This document shows, piece after piece, positions 32,111 through 44,700 of a stretch of DNA of 64,000 bases (positions are counted from its first letter, which is position 1; the number at the start of each line of letters is the position of its first letter). Under the pieces are notes generated by a model, which had not been told where the DNA came from, did no database searches, and was given only the letters and a program-made list of their open reading frames with translations. A program made the translations under genes and the position numbers. Origin of the DNA: Micropterix aruncella (lineage: Eukaryota > Arthropoda > Insecta > Lepidoptera > Micropterigidae); the NCBI GenBank assembly GCA_944548615.1, contig OX155973.1, positions 5,185,155 to 5,249,154 on the forward strand. The letters are read 5' to 3'.

Positions 32111-32339
32111 GGGGCAGTTCATTAATCAATAAAGGCACAGGTACAATAATATAAATGCTATAAGATTTTAAACTGATTTTAAGATTGAGTTTAGGTCGAC
32201 TATCTCACAGAGGGTCTCTTATAAAATGAGCGGGCCCCAGGCCCGCCCGCGAATTTACTCTAGGCTCGTCCTCTTCGTTCGCTGGTCGTTGCAAGAAAAA
32301 AAAAACTAAAAAACGGTCCGAATATCGTTCATTTCCGTC

Positions 32340-33050
32340 CTTCTAAAACTAGAGATGTCCTAGTGATGTTAATGGGAGCTAATGGGCCCTTGCTGAGTTG
32401 GCCACGAAGACCCTTTCTGTTCAGGGTTGGTCACACTCACAGGTCAACAACCATCCGGCGGCCTCCACGCATGAAGTGCAGGGTAGGACTCTGGCCTTAG
32501 GGCTAGTTTCCCTTAGGAATCAACCGTCTGGCGCTCCTGGACGGGTCTGCGCACCGTGCGGTGTAAGCCAATCGACTGTGCACTCTGACTAACAGTCGGG
32601 GGAGTCTGGAAGCAGTACTGTTTCCTATAGAGCGGGGGTGGTTGCGAACCTTACGGCGACTGCTGTTGAAACGACCATCGGCTACCCGATCCTGGGTAAA
32701 CAGCCGGGCAAAGGATGCCGTGGCCCGCGATAGATTCGGTATACACCGTTTCACCGCTTCGTAAGGGAGAGGACCGCGCAAGCGACCTCGAACTCGTAAC
32801 CAATCGAGAGACTGAATAATCTGGTCGCAATTGGAAGCAAGGTCGTGAGTGTAAGCCCGCTGGGTAACATTTCTGGCTATCTCGCGGTTAAGGCGTTGGC
32901 CTCTTGCGGGCATGTGGCGGAGCTTGGCGGTGGATTGTTTTGTCCAAGTCTTCTGCGTTCACTTCACGGAGAGAGAACGACTAATCGTTTAAAACTATCT
33001 GAGGTGACGGGTTCGCCCGTTGTAGTTGACAACTCTATATGGTGATGTCC
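32340..33050 (-). repeat. Family A copy with target duplication
   Basis: GATGTCCTA flanks it on both sides (about 32345 and 33042). The interior has GTGACGGGTTCGCCCGTTGT, GCGGTTAAGGCGTTGGCC, GTCGGGGGAGTCTGG and GGGAGCTAATGGGCCC. It is close to the 21911 and 36174 copies. Confidence 0.87.
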
Positions 33051-33593
33051 TATCATTTTACCTTATCGTATTTTATTATTAATCGCATTTCTAAATTTAT
33101 TTTTTATATTTATATAATAATTTGAACTAAGAGTTTTGTGACGAGTTCGTCACATTATAAGTCGCATGGAAACGAATGCAGCTGTTTGGAATCCGCATGA
33201 AAAACCTATACCCTCATGCTGTAAATGGTACAGATGTGTTTTTTTTTAGATTTTTTTAATTAAAGCATTACGGATATTATGAATATTTGTATCCGACTGC
33301 ATTTATCACAGGCATGGTTGGATATAATTCTCTCTGTCTCAGAAGAGAAATGCTGAACATGTCTTAATTTTTTAATCTAATTCGTGGTAAAACTGATAAC
33401 CCTAGCTTACTAGCCAAGGTGGATCTTTTCGTACCTAATAATTATCTTTGTGGTCGATCATGCCATCTTTTCGCGGAGTCGTTCTCGCGCACTAACCTTA
33501 CTAGGTGGATCTTGTTAGCGCGTGCTTTGCGGCGCTTAAATGAAATCCACTCTATGTCAAATCCATTTGTTGTTTTACCGCCAACCCTTAGTA
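33051..33593. other. No gene seen
   Basis: AT-rich sequence. No frame of note. Confidence 0.3.
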
Positions 33594-34140
33594 TAAGATC
33601 ACACCGTAAATTTGTGCACCTATCAGTTATTTAATCGAAATGTGACTTATATGGAAGTTTACACAGTTTTCCATAATATGCCGCAGGGTTGCCTAACAAA
33701 ATCTTGTACACAAAAAAAAATACAGAAATTTGCTAAATATAATACAAATTGCATCTATTTGTTTAGAAGGTAAATTAAGCGTTATTGTAAAAAGACCGAT
33801 CTAAAGAACTGGAAAAAAAATAGGTTGCCACCCCTAAACCTGTCACAACCCCTGGGTTGCCAGGTGCAAAGAGGTTATTTGTCGTCGATTAATGCACCTA
33901 TCATGTATTCACTTGATTTTCGCACCAAATCGAAGCTACTGTCTTCCTCAAAGCGGATGAATACGGTTGCCTGCGTAACTGTCACAATTGGGGGTTGCCA
34001 GCATTTTAATTGAGGTAGCGAGCAAGAAGGACTGTGCGCGCTGCACCGTGCAATAGACAAGGAGGCATGCATTTGTAGCCTGAGAGTGTCACATTTCGAT
34101 TAAATAACTGATAGGTGCACAAATTTACAATGGGATCTTA
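33594..34140. mobile_element. TIR MITE, 547 bp
   Basis: Left TIR 33594-33646 (TAAGATCACACCGTAAATTT...) and right TIR 34088-34140 are reverse complements over about 53 bp with few mismatches. Core GTGCACCTATCAGTTATTTA. No coding frame. Confidence 0.9.
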
Positions 34141-34199
34141 GACTACCTTATTCGTTTAATTTGCAGGCTATTTATTATGTTTTCTCATATGATAGCTAG

Positions 34200-34530
34200 T
34201 ATTATAAGTGGCTACATAGGTATGTGGGGGGGGGGGGGGGGGGGGAGGGGGGTTAGAGTGGGAGGGGAATTAAGCAGATACCCGAGCATCGCCGGGTAAC
34301 ATTCCACTAGTCTATATATAAAAAATTGTCGTTGATATATATGTCTGTCTGTCCGAGATTATTAGACTGCGACTCCGTTTGACCGATCACGATGACAGTT
34401 GGTACATATATTATTTTTTTCATGGAGAACGTAGGTAGGAGGAATGTAGGAACACCATGATAATTAGTATAGGTACATAAGTATTTGAGCACGGATAACA
34501 TTTTACATTTTCGTGCTATTAACTTTATTA
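34200..34530. repeat. G-tract and common dispersed repeat
   Basis: A run of more than 20 G at about 34225-34252 is followed by GCATCGCCGGGTAAC and GTCTGTCTGTCCGAGATTAT, a repeat type common in insects. Confidence 0.6.
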
Positions 34531-34930
34531 AGGGGTTGAGGGGGTGGGGGGGGGGGAGGAGAAGGAGTTTAGGGCGGGGGAGCAGGTGAAGGGGTTGAGT
34601 TAAAGAAGGGGGATGGGGTGAGTGGGGGAGATTACGGGGAGGAGGAGGGGGTTTGGGGAAGGAGGGGGGGGGGCAATGATGGAAGGGTGTAGTTGGGAAG
34701 GGGTGTGAGGGGGGAGAAGTTGAGGGGGGGGGAGAGGGGGAGTTGAAAGGGAGTGGTAGGGAGAGGGAGGTTTGGGGAAGAGAATGGGGTAAGGGGGAGG
34801 GGAAGGGTGGGGGGGCAGGGGGCTGAGCGGGATTATAAAGGGGGTAGAGGGAGGGAAGAGTGTGGGGGAAGGGGGAGGGTTTGAGGGGTGGTGGGGTTGG
34901 TAGCAGGGAGGGGGGGAGGTGAGTAGGGAT
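34531..34930. repeat. G/A-rich low-complexity block, 400 bp
   Basis: Almost entirely G with some A and T on +, so the reverse strand looks like a proline-rich frame (34983-34600) that is only compositional. Dense GGG runs could form quadruplexes. Confidence 0.9.
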
Positions 34931-35029
34931 TTGGCGCGCGAGGGCGGTTGTCTTCTTGCCGGGAGAGTCTTGGGGTGATACAACCGATTTTTTTCAGATC
35001 TTTAGTGGACATATTTACATATTTTTTTC

Positions 35030-35440
35030 GGGTTTATTCGGCTCCGCTCGTGTATATGGGTCTTATTCTGTCTGTGGAGGATTTATTCTTGAAGTCTCTA
35101 AAATTTCGAGATTGTAATATGCCCTCTGGTGGACCGACCTCAACCAGAGCTCTTTTCAACTCTTGCCATGACAAAATCAAGCACGCATCTGTATGCCGAA
35201 TTTCAAGTCCTTTAAGTTTAATATTTCGAGACTGAAGTATGACATCCCCAGTGGTTTCACCTGGTGGACCGATTTGATCTACAATCTTTCCAACTCTTGC
35301 CATGATGAAATAATGCCTGCATGCCAAACTTTAGCTCAATGGGAAATAGTTTTTGGGAGAATTTGAGGAGGAATACACACAGACAGACAGACAGACAGAC
35401 ACACGGTCTCAATCTTCTCAGGGAGGGGGGAGGGGTCAAA
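35030..35440 (+). repeat. Repeat C with (GACA)n tail
   Basis: GATTGTAATATGCCCTCTGG, CAACTCTTGCCATGA and CCGAATTTCAAGTCC..TTAA, ending in an (ACAG)n tract at about 35380-35403. Two tandem partial units. Confidence 0.8.
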
Positions 35441-35567
35441 TATTACACTGCTTTGAGGGGATATTTCTGTCTATCCCCAAAATAAAATGCGCGTTCACAA
35501 TATTTTCCCTTCTGGTCGATTTATAGGCCGGTGAAGTAATAGATTTTTTTTCTCAATATAATTTAAT
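35441..35567. other. Presumed 3' flank of gene B
   Basis: Reading on -, no exact AATAAA lies within the first 100 bases after the stop, so the transcript end is not placed. Confidence 0.3.
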
Positions 35568-35768
35568 CTAAATTTGACAACCCTCTCGCGTGCCATAATA
35601 TGTGGTCAGTTCTGGGTAGATGGTGTCTTCGATAAGATGGTTGGTGCGATGCATGGCAGATCCCACTCGTGCGCTCGGCATGACGTAGACTTTAATGCCA
35701 GGCTTATGGACCATGAACGCGTCGCTCAGAACCATGAAGTCGTAGTCTTGTACGCAGAAGATGTATGG
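35568..35768 (-). CDS. Gene B exon 7 (C-terminus)
   Basis: After CTGCTTTCAG, 66 codons: CVQDYDFMVLSDAFMVHK and then a tail ending EGCQI with TAG at 35570-35568. It lines up with gene A exon 7 but is nine codons shorter. Confidence 0.93.
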   Translation of the reverse strand, partial: PYIFCVQDYDFMVLSDAFMVHKPGIKVYVMPSARVGSAMHRTNHLIEDTIYPELTTYYGTREGCQI

Positions 35769-38700
35769 CTGAAAGCAGTGTAATATTATTAGCGTCTATT
35801 TAGACTTTTGGTCATGGACCTCATTTTAGTAAGCCACTTGGTCGATCCCCGGGTTGAGATCGGGACGTATTACTTTTCCGGCCCACCAACCGAAGAGGAA
35901 AGAAAGTATTTTGAACGCGCAATTTTATTTTTCGAGATGAAGAGAGGCCCCATACATTTGGGGCCCCCGATGATTAACACCGTTTCCAAACTCTTGTCCT
36001 CCTGTTCGGTTGCTGGGTCGAAAAATTAGCAAACCGGTGCACCGCACGTACCGCTGGACGTTGTACCTGCCCACCGACGTTGTATCCACCGACACGGCCC
36101 ACCCAAGTAACACAAATTAGCTGTATAAAGGTTACGGCAACGTTTTCGCTACAGCTTTTAGTCACAAGAACTAGAGTTGTCGACTACAGCGGGCGAGCCC
36201 GTCACCTCAGAGAGTTTTAACGATTGGTCGTTCTATTTACCTGGAGTGAGCGCAAAAGACTTGGACAAAACAGTCCACCGTCAAGCTCCGCCACAAACCC
36301 GTAAGAGGCCAACGCATTAACCGTGAGATAGCCAGGAGTGTTACCCAGTGGGCTTACACTCACGCCCTTACTTCCAATTGCAACCAGATTACTCCAGTCT
36401 CTCAATTGGTTACGAGTCGGTCGCTTGCGCGGTCCTCTCCCTTACGGTGAAACGGTGTATACCGAATCTATCGCGGACCACGGAATCCTTTGCCCGGCTG
36501 TTCACCCAGGATCGGGTAGCCGATGGTCGTTTCAAGAGCAGTCGCCGTAAGGTCCGCAAGCACCCCCGCTCTATAAGAAATAGTACTGCTTCAAGACTCC
36601 CCCGACTGTTAGTCAGAGTGCGCAATCGATTGGCTTACGCCGCACGGTGCGCAAACCGACCAGAAGGTTGATTCCTAGGGGAAACTAACCATAAGGCCAG
36701 AGTCCTACCCAGGCTCGCACTTCATGCGTGGAGGCCGTCGGATAGGTGTTGACCCGTGAGTGTGACCATCCCTGAACAGAATGGGTCTTCGTGGCCAACT
36801 CAGCAAGAACCCATTAACTCCCAAGTCACAAGAACTAGTAATATAGCAGTCTTATAACCGTGTATATAACGTCTACACCACCAGATAAGGCGCATTTTAT
36901 ACGGATTTTAGCTGAAAAAGTGGCGGAATAGCGGTTATAACAGCTACCTTCGGTGTTATAAGAAAGCTGAATAACCACTTATAATGCACTTATAGCGCAT
37001 GCTGTGGCACCCTTATATACCCAGCGGCTGTAAAAGTGCCTACATTTGATACTTTATTACAACTTTGTAACAAAAACCCCTTTTTTTGTCGTTTGTTTTC
37101 GCACCTGTGTGCCGGTTATGTTCGCCGAACCTGTTTTCATGGTTTCCGGTGTTTTTGTAACCCGTGTGGATTTAAAAACGGGATTATAACTTCTAGTCGG
37201 GTAATGCCTTTAAATGATATAGAATGGAAACAAACGGAAGCTGCATGATCATTTGCCTTCGCAAACATAGATTTTTTTGTAATAGAACTTCTACTAATAT
37301 ATTTTATTGACTTTAAAAATATTGCAAATTCTCTTGCGGACATCATTTTATCGACACTATTAAGTAACGAGTCTAACAAAATGTTAACACGTTTTCAAAA
37401 TATTAATATTCTAACTTAAATTTAATTCATAATTAATGGTTTAAAGTTTTTTTGTAAATTCATTTTATTTTTCGCAGTTATAGAGAAAACTTGCTGGGTT
37501 CATTTTTCACACACTTTGTTCACACACTTTGAAATAGGATGTACCTATAATATGTGTATTTTATGATTAAAAAGGGCTTAAAAAATATAAAACAAAAATT
37601 TTAGGTGTTAAATATTCGCAAAAAATGGCCGCTTTGATATATTATATGGCATCTGCAATTTTAATATAACCTTTATAAAACTATAAGCTGCGTAAGTGAG
37701 GGCCTAGTGTCAACTTTACGCTTTAAGATTTTGTAAATCAATCACTGCACTTCAATATGACTATAAGATGTATAAGGGTGGGTCTTGTAACCAATAGCCT
37801 TTGGTGGAGTGAGGGTAATGTAGTAGCTTTGTTTTGTTTGTTCTATAAAGGTTATTTATTCGACTACTATATAGCTCTCAGTTATAAAATGGTTATAAAT
37901 TAGTATGCTTTATAGCTATTATACCACAATTATTCGACTAATAGGGTTATACAGCTGAAACGATGTATAACATAGGTGAATAAGCGCTCATAGAGCAATG
38001 TCAAGAAGTCTTTACTCGCTCGTTATATAAGAAAATCTGAGTAAACCTTTATACGACAAAATTATATGACAAAAAGGTAATATAAGCCAAATTGCTTTAA
38101 ATGACACCTTTACATAGCTGAGATTTAATACGAACGCCATTGTATGACTTTTAATCAGCTTAAAGCTATATTCAAATTGCTTATATGGCTTCTGTGCTTG
38201 TTGGGCAGTGGCATAGTGGATTCATACTTCAATTTATACTTAGAAAACTACTTTTATAGGAAAAAAAATATCCGCATGATTAATTTCATATTCGATATGA
38301 TAACGCCAATTATGAACCCCTGAAACTCATCAATTTGTGAAGACTTCGGGTCGGATACGTAATTATTTGCCTACCTTCATTGTGCTGGGCAATATTACAA
38401 TAATAAAAACGAAGTTCGTAGGAATGCGCACGGCAGCCGTCGGAACGGAAAATGGCGGTATCGCATTATGTTTTTTGATATGATCTGCGGTTAAAATTAT
38501 TAGGTAATGTATATAAAATTTAATTTGTTATTTTTACTGACACAACCTTGGCACTTCAATAAGACTCAGGAAGTGAGCTCGCCTTATCACAGGAGTGCCT
38601 AGCAAGGCGGGCTCGGTTTCACTTTACTTGGCACATTAGGAATAATTTTATGCACTTTAACATATAATTAATGCACAATTTGGCCTGGGCACAGACAGAT

Positions 38701-41700
38701 GTATGCCTAAATTTAGAAGCATACAGCGGTATTTTCTGGATTGTACGTTATATTTATTTTATGCTATTGGGTTTGAATGTTTATGTAACGAATAAATAAA
38801 TAAATAAATCTCGAAATATTACAGTTAAGAGACTTGAAATTCATTACACTGATGCCTTGTTGGACCGAAATCACGTTGTGAAATGTCCTGTATATCTCGT
38901 TGGAATATTCGATATACAAGCGACGCAAAATAATATTTAAAATCCGCCTTATTTAAGAAATTACTACATCATTTTCGGAAAAATACCATTTTAATTACAT
39001 ATGAAAATACTATAAAGAAGCTACGAATTGGCTCGCGGGGGGGAGGTTGGGTTGGTGCGCGCGGGGAGAAGGGGGCGGTAATTATAATAATTAAATATAG
39101 TACTATAATAATTACCGGTATCATCTTATCTCTTTTTCCTTCCCATGTTTGCCTTTCGTCATACAACATTTCGGCATGAGTCGCTATGAATGTTGGCTCC
39201 CAGTATTTAAAGCCACCAGTTCTCTTTCCGATGGCGAAAACCTGCAAAGCTGTAATACAATTTACTTACAGGAGGTTTACATTCTGATGTAGAACCCCCT
39301 AAATTACATTAGACCCCCGGTAGATTATGTGTGAGCAGCACAGCTGGGTTTAGGGCACGATGTTTCGATCGTAGACCTAGCGCAAGTGACAGTGACACGG
39401 CAGAGATAATATCGGGCGTTGATAAATGTCGTTTCTTTCATTCACGACTCACGGTCTAAGGAAGTAGATACATAATAATCTAATAAAAAAATATTTTAAA
39501 GACAAAAAATATTCACTTCACACATTATATAAAAGGGCTACCTACACTCATATAGCGTTATTGAAAATAAATAACTTGGACTTGAACTTTTTTTGACTAT
39601 CCTTTTTATATTAAAACTGATATTTTGCTTTAGTTTTGCAACGTTATTAAGCTAGTTAGTAATTTGTCATTCCACGTACTTTTTTAATTTTAACTCCTAA
39701 TTGCATTTATAAAAAAAACTATATTCAATTGATTTGGGTTTCAATTTTTATCACTGATTTCACATTTCTGGTTTCAAGATTTCTGGTATATAATTTTATT
39801 GATTGTATTTTTACCTATTTTTTAAAATTAATTTAAGTATTTGAAATTGACCCATTAAAAAAAATTTTTTTTTCTTCATTTTTTAACCTGCTGTTTTTGT
39901 TGTATTGATTCGTCCACCAAAAATGCCCTTGCTGTAATCACAGCCTGTATAAAGTAGCAAAAGAAAATTGTTTTCGATAGAAGCAAATAAATAAATAAAA
40001 TAAAATAAAATACAAACGGAGCTGCCATGGAATTCACCGATTGAAGTCGGGCCCATCATATAGTGTTATTATGTTTCTGGGGGGTGAGCAGTGGATTCCG
40101 GACTAACGACCGGCTGTGGTATGTAGGTTTAGGACAGCTGTCTTGCCACATGTGAGCGTCCACCTTACCACCCATTCACTCCCCTTTCGAAGCCATAGAA
40201 TTTGAGATGCGCAAATCGCGGTTTTAGATAATTTTTCTAAGAAGGAGTTGATTATTTTCCTGGAGAGACCAAGATCTTTAAAAAGGTGAAACAGAGATTT
40301 AGCTGGCAGGCCACGAGCGCCAACTTCCACCGCGTGAAGGTGAACAGGAAAGCCGTTCCTGGTGACGGCATTTGCGAGATCATAGTATTTATTTAATTTG
40401 TACTCGTGGTCTTTTGGGATATTTGATTCCCATGGAACAGTTAATTCTACGATAAGGGCCATCTTCCCAGATAGAGAGTAAACATGTTTATATGGACGCA
40501 GGGCTGTGCATCCGAGACTTTCAGGGAATTTATACTGCTTAGAGACCGACTCGACCTCCAGAATCCAATCTGAAGCTTTCTTGATTATTGAGAAAGGTTC
40601 TGTAGTGAAATGTTTTTTGCATTTAGAGCCATCCCGCACAAACTGTATTGGGGGTTTGGAGGGTACTGTCAAACCCTTGTTGGCACGAGTCACTGAGAGG
40701 CTAATTACCTCGCGAATAACAGCAAGGACTTTGTCGTGGCGGTAAGTGTACCGTACTTGATCTAAGGCTACCTTGCAGCCAGTTAGAATGTGTCTAGTTG
40801 TGCAAGGGGTATTGCTACAAAAAATCGAATTAATAAACAAATAATCAAATTACGTATAGCAAATAGCTAATTTTTCTGTGTTTTTCTGTCTAAGTATGAA
40901 TCAAAGATATATACAGACTTTAAGTACTCAGAAAACTGGCTCTATATGTAACGTCAAGGATTTAAAGATTCAAAATCAGACAAGAAGTCGTCACTGAATG
41001 GTATTCACTAAAAACCTTTTAAAACAGTGGTTTATATACGTAGTCGCCTTGACTTTGGTTTCGCAGCGTTCCCCTCGCATGTGAGACGTCCAATAATGGA
41101 TGCCTATGGCAAAATGTATATAAATTTATATAAATGTAAATATAAATGTAAATGTGCGCCGCTCTATAGTAAACCCCGCTCTATCTAAATGTAAATGTAA
41201 ATATAAATTTATATACATTTTGCCGTAGGCAAACCCGAGCTAATCGCCATTCATTTGAGGGGTTAAAAGTGCTCAAAACCCATCTGCGTCATACTCCCAA
41301 GATACCTTACATGAGGTTTCGTTAGTTGACATCCATTCCTCCTGTTGAGGTGTTTTGTGACAGGCAGAACATACGAGTTTATGAAAAACGACAGCTTTAT
41401 CGCTCCGTAGCTCTTCGAGAAGTTCTGTTTTAGTATACGGTACCTGCGAACGAGAGACGTCGTACTTAACAATGCAGTAATAGCTGGCCCTTAGAACTTA
41501 GCACCGCCACTATTGTCAATAAGACAGTTTTGTGATATATAAAATGTTAACCTACTGGGTCACCTTATAAAAGGGGGCATCTCATTAACGGGCATGCGAG
41601 TGTCCTTGAGGTGTCCCCAGTAGTTTATAATTTCTTATCTCCTTTTACATGAACAGAACCTAATTCCTAAGCGTCTATATTACTCGATTGTGTTAGTTGA

Positions 41701-44700
41701 TTGTTCGTATAGCTTAAACAATTAACTAGTAGAGATAATTCTTAATAAGGAAAATGACTGCATAAACGGTGGTTGCCGTTTAGGTGCCCCCATTTTTTGG
41801 TGCCCCCATTTTTAGGTGCCCCCATTTTTAGGTGCCCCAGTAGGTTATCGCAAGACTGTATTATGACACTACTACCGCCCACTACCGTACGTCACACCAT
41901 TGCTTATATTATATGGCAATAAATTACTCAAGGTAATAGTACGTCTTGGCAACCCTTCTGCCCCGGCGACGCTGATAGCATTGTCCGCCGAAACTAATAA
42001 CAATTTATTTGGCTATCTTTAATAACATTGACAATGAATGTTTTTAAGCTATTGCATAGCTTTTATCGCGGGCCTAGGCCAGCGCGGCGACCGAATGAAG
42101 AAATTTCTTAACGAAAATTAATGATTTTAAACAGATAATTACGTCTAAACGAGTAGGTACTGCTTACGATTCGAAAAGAATATATGTTAAACAAGAACCT
42201 TTTTCTAATATTCTTAGCTTTGAATATTTTAGATTTTGTTTATATTACATAGTGTAATTAATTTGTGAAATTAGGTCTAACCGAATACAAAAACGACTAC
42301 TACGCAAATACTATCTGGTGTATTAATATAAAACCTGCACCATTTTAAAGATAATTTAATTATCTATCTTTTTATCTACGATTTTTTTCGAATAATCCGT
42401 TTTTTTGCTTTATCGAATAAAAAATTCGTGCGCGGCGCTCTATCGGAAGACGTTTAAATTATTCCGAATCATTTGCTTCCGCAGCCGCAAATGATTCGGA
42501 ATAATTTCAACGTTTTCCGATAGAGCGCAGTTATCTGATATCAGAAAAAATAAAATAAATAAATAATTATAATTGCATAAGTTGTTAAAAATGCTATGCA
42601 ATAGCTTAACCGCGGCAGTCCCCGAGTGCCACACGTATTTTTTTTTATAAATGACTGATTTATTATAAAAGCCTAATAATGTAACCAATGGTAAAACATA
42701 ATATCTTTTAATTATTTGTCTCATTACATCACATAAATAATGCGGAAAGATAGAATGCCATATATTAATCTATCTGAACATTAAAGTGCGTAATTATTAC
42801 ATATTGAAACTTGTATATCAAATCAAAATTGACATTTCTATATTTTCGTGTATATACAGTATATACGTGTTTAGAGCGTCATCTATAGTGCACCGCTATA
42901 CTGCCATTACACGAACGCCGCCATATTGAACATAAGAGAAGATTATTGAATGTTTGGATCTATAAGTGCCATTTACACTACATACTACAGAGCTGCCAAA
43001 TTATAGGGCGTTGAGCATTTTAATACGCTATACAGGGTACGTTTTAATTAACCGGTATCCTTGGACTTGGTGAATCAGCACGAGCAAGTAAGTAACTTTT
43101 AAAAAAATGTGGAAAAATAAAAATTAAACTTTTTTTTTTAATTTTCAAGATTTTTGTCAATAAAAGTTTGACAAGCGTTGAGCGCGCTGCACCATCTAGC
43201 AGTTGGTTAAATACTGCGAATAAACAATATTCTAGATATGGCGCAACGCACTCAGTGCATTTCATAATATTTCTAAGAACAATACAATTTCTTCATCTTC
43301 TTATAGTGCCTCTCCTACAGGATGTTGACTGTCAGCTCTGTGAATTTTTCCCTGTCTTGGGCCAAGCGAAATAGTTCTTCTACGCTTGACATGCTTGTCC
43401 ACTCCCGATGTTGCGTAACAATTTTTTTTTCTTCCAGCCCGTCGTTTACCGCATACTTTCCCTATAATAATGAGCTGAAGCAGTTGGCATAGCTCGTGCC
43501 TCAGCACGCGGCCCAGGTACGCCACTTTCCTTTGCTTGATTATAAGTAAAAGTTCGCGATCTCTACCGACAAGTTGGAGTACTCTAACATTGAGAAATCT
43601 CCGGATTCAGCTGATGCGGAGGATTCTACGGTAGCACCACGTCTCAAGTGCTTCGAGACGCTTCAAAGCTGACAAGCTTCAGAATTCAAGCTTCGCTACC
43701 ATAAAACACCACAGGTTGAAAGCAATGGAGAATTCGTATTCGGAGCTTGATGTTAAGTTTTCGGCCGCATATTATACCTTTTTAATTTTCTTAAACGATG
43801 CTCGGGCGATTTTAATCAGGGTACGAATTTCTTGTTCGCATCCCTATTCTTCGTTTACCCACGCACCGAGATATTTGTATTGCCGGACTCGATATAAATC
43901 CGAACCTGACAGTTTGATCCGTTTGTTTGTTTGTTTCTACTCTATTGTAATACAATATTGAAATTTTCAAAAAACTACTTTTTCCCATTTCTTTTAAAAA
44001 CTTGCTTATTATTTTCCAACTGATTCGCTAATTAAAACTCACCCGGTATAATCAAGGGTCACACGATTAGTCATTGGAGCATACCTGACTGCCCTCTGCC
44101 ACTTCGAAGAGATTCAGTGCGAATACCCTAGGGTTTCGACGATCCAGCGGTGGCTGATTTCTCGCTATCATGTTGAGGAATTTGGGTACCAAATGCAAGC
44201 TGGGGTACAGCTCCGCGTCTGACAGCAGGAAGAAATGTGTCAACGCTGATTCTCGCGCCAGGTTTCTGCCTACGTTGATGGGGTAAAACAATTTTTTCTC
44301 CGTGCGGTACGAGGTTCTATTCGTCAGATATGGGGCTTCCAGACTGCAGTTGAAAGGTTCTTTTAGGGAGTCGCGTGCCGCTTGCAACTGTGAAACACAT
44401 TAATAAGAATAAATTAAATCCGTGGCCTGTAGTTGCGGAAGAAACCAATAAAAATTCAATAGGCAAATGTTTGTCATAATACATTTCCAGCAGTAGGGCG
44501 GTGTCGACCACAACGTGCGAACCCGTCACCCCAGGCTAATATAACAATATGTGATCATTCTTTCAGCCGTGGGATGAGAGTAGAAGACTTAAAGACACGA
44601 CAATTTACTGTCTAGCTCCGCTAACAAGCCCTTTAGAGGCCAACGCCTTACGGCGAGGTGACCAGGAAAGGTAAACTGCGGACAGCTTCGCCCCTAACTA

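Noticed and set aside
32840..33020. Possible tRNA gene (GCGGTTAAGGCGTTGGCC and GGTTCGCCCG)
   Set aside because: The two words are more than 100 bp apart, no acceptor stem or anticodon arm can be drawn, and the segment recurs in every family A copy.
34600..34983. 127-codon proline-rich minus frame
   Set aside because: Reverse strand of a G-rich low-complexity block, no motif and no conservation evidence.
36338..36671. Protein frames in the 36.2-36.8 kb region
   Set aside because: Inside a family A copy with defined target duplication.
40506..40745. 79-codon plus frame
   Set aside because: Shadow of the LINE endonuclease frame on the other strand.
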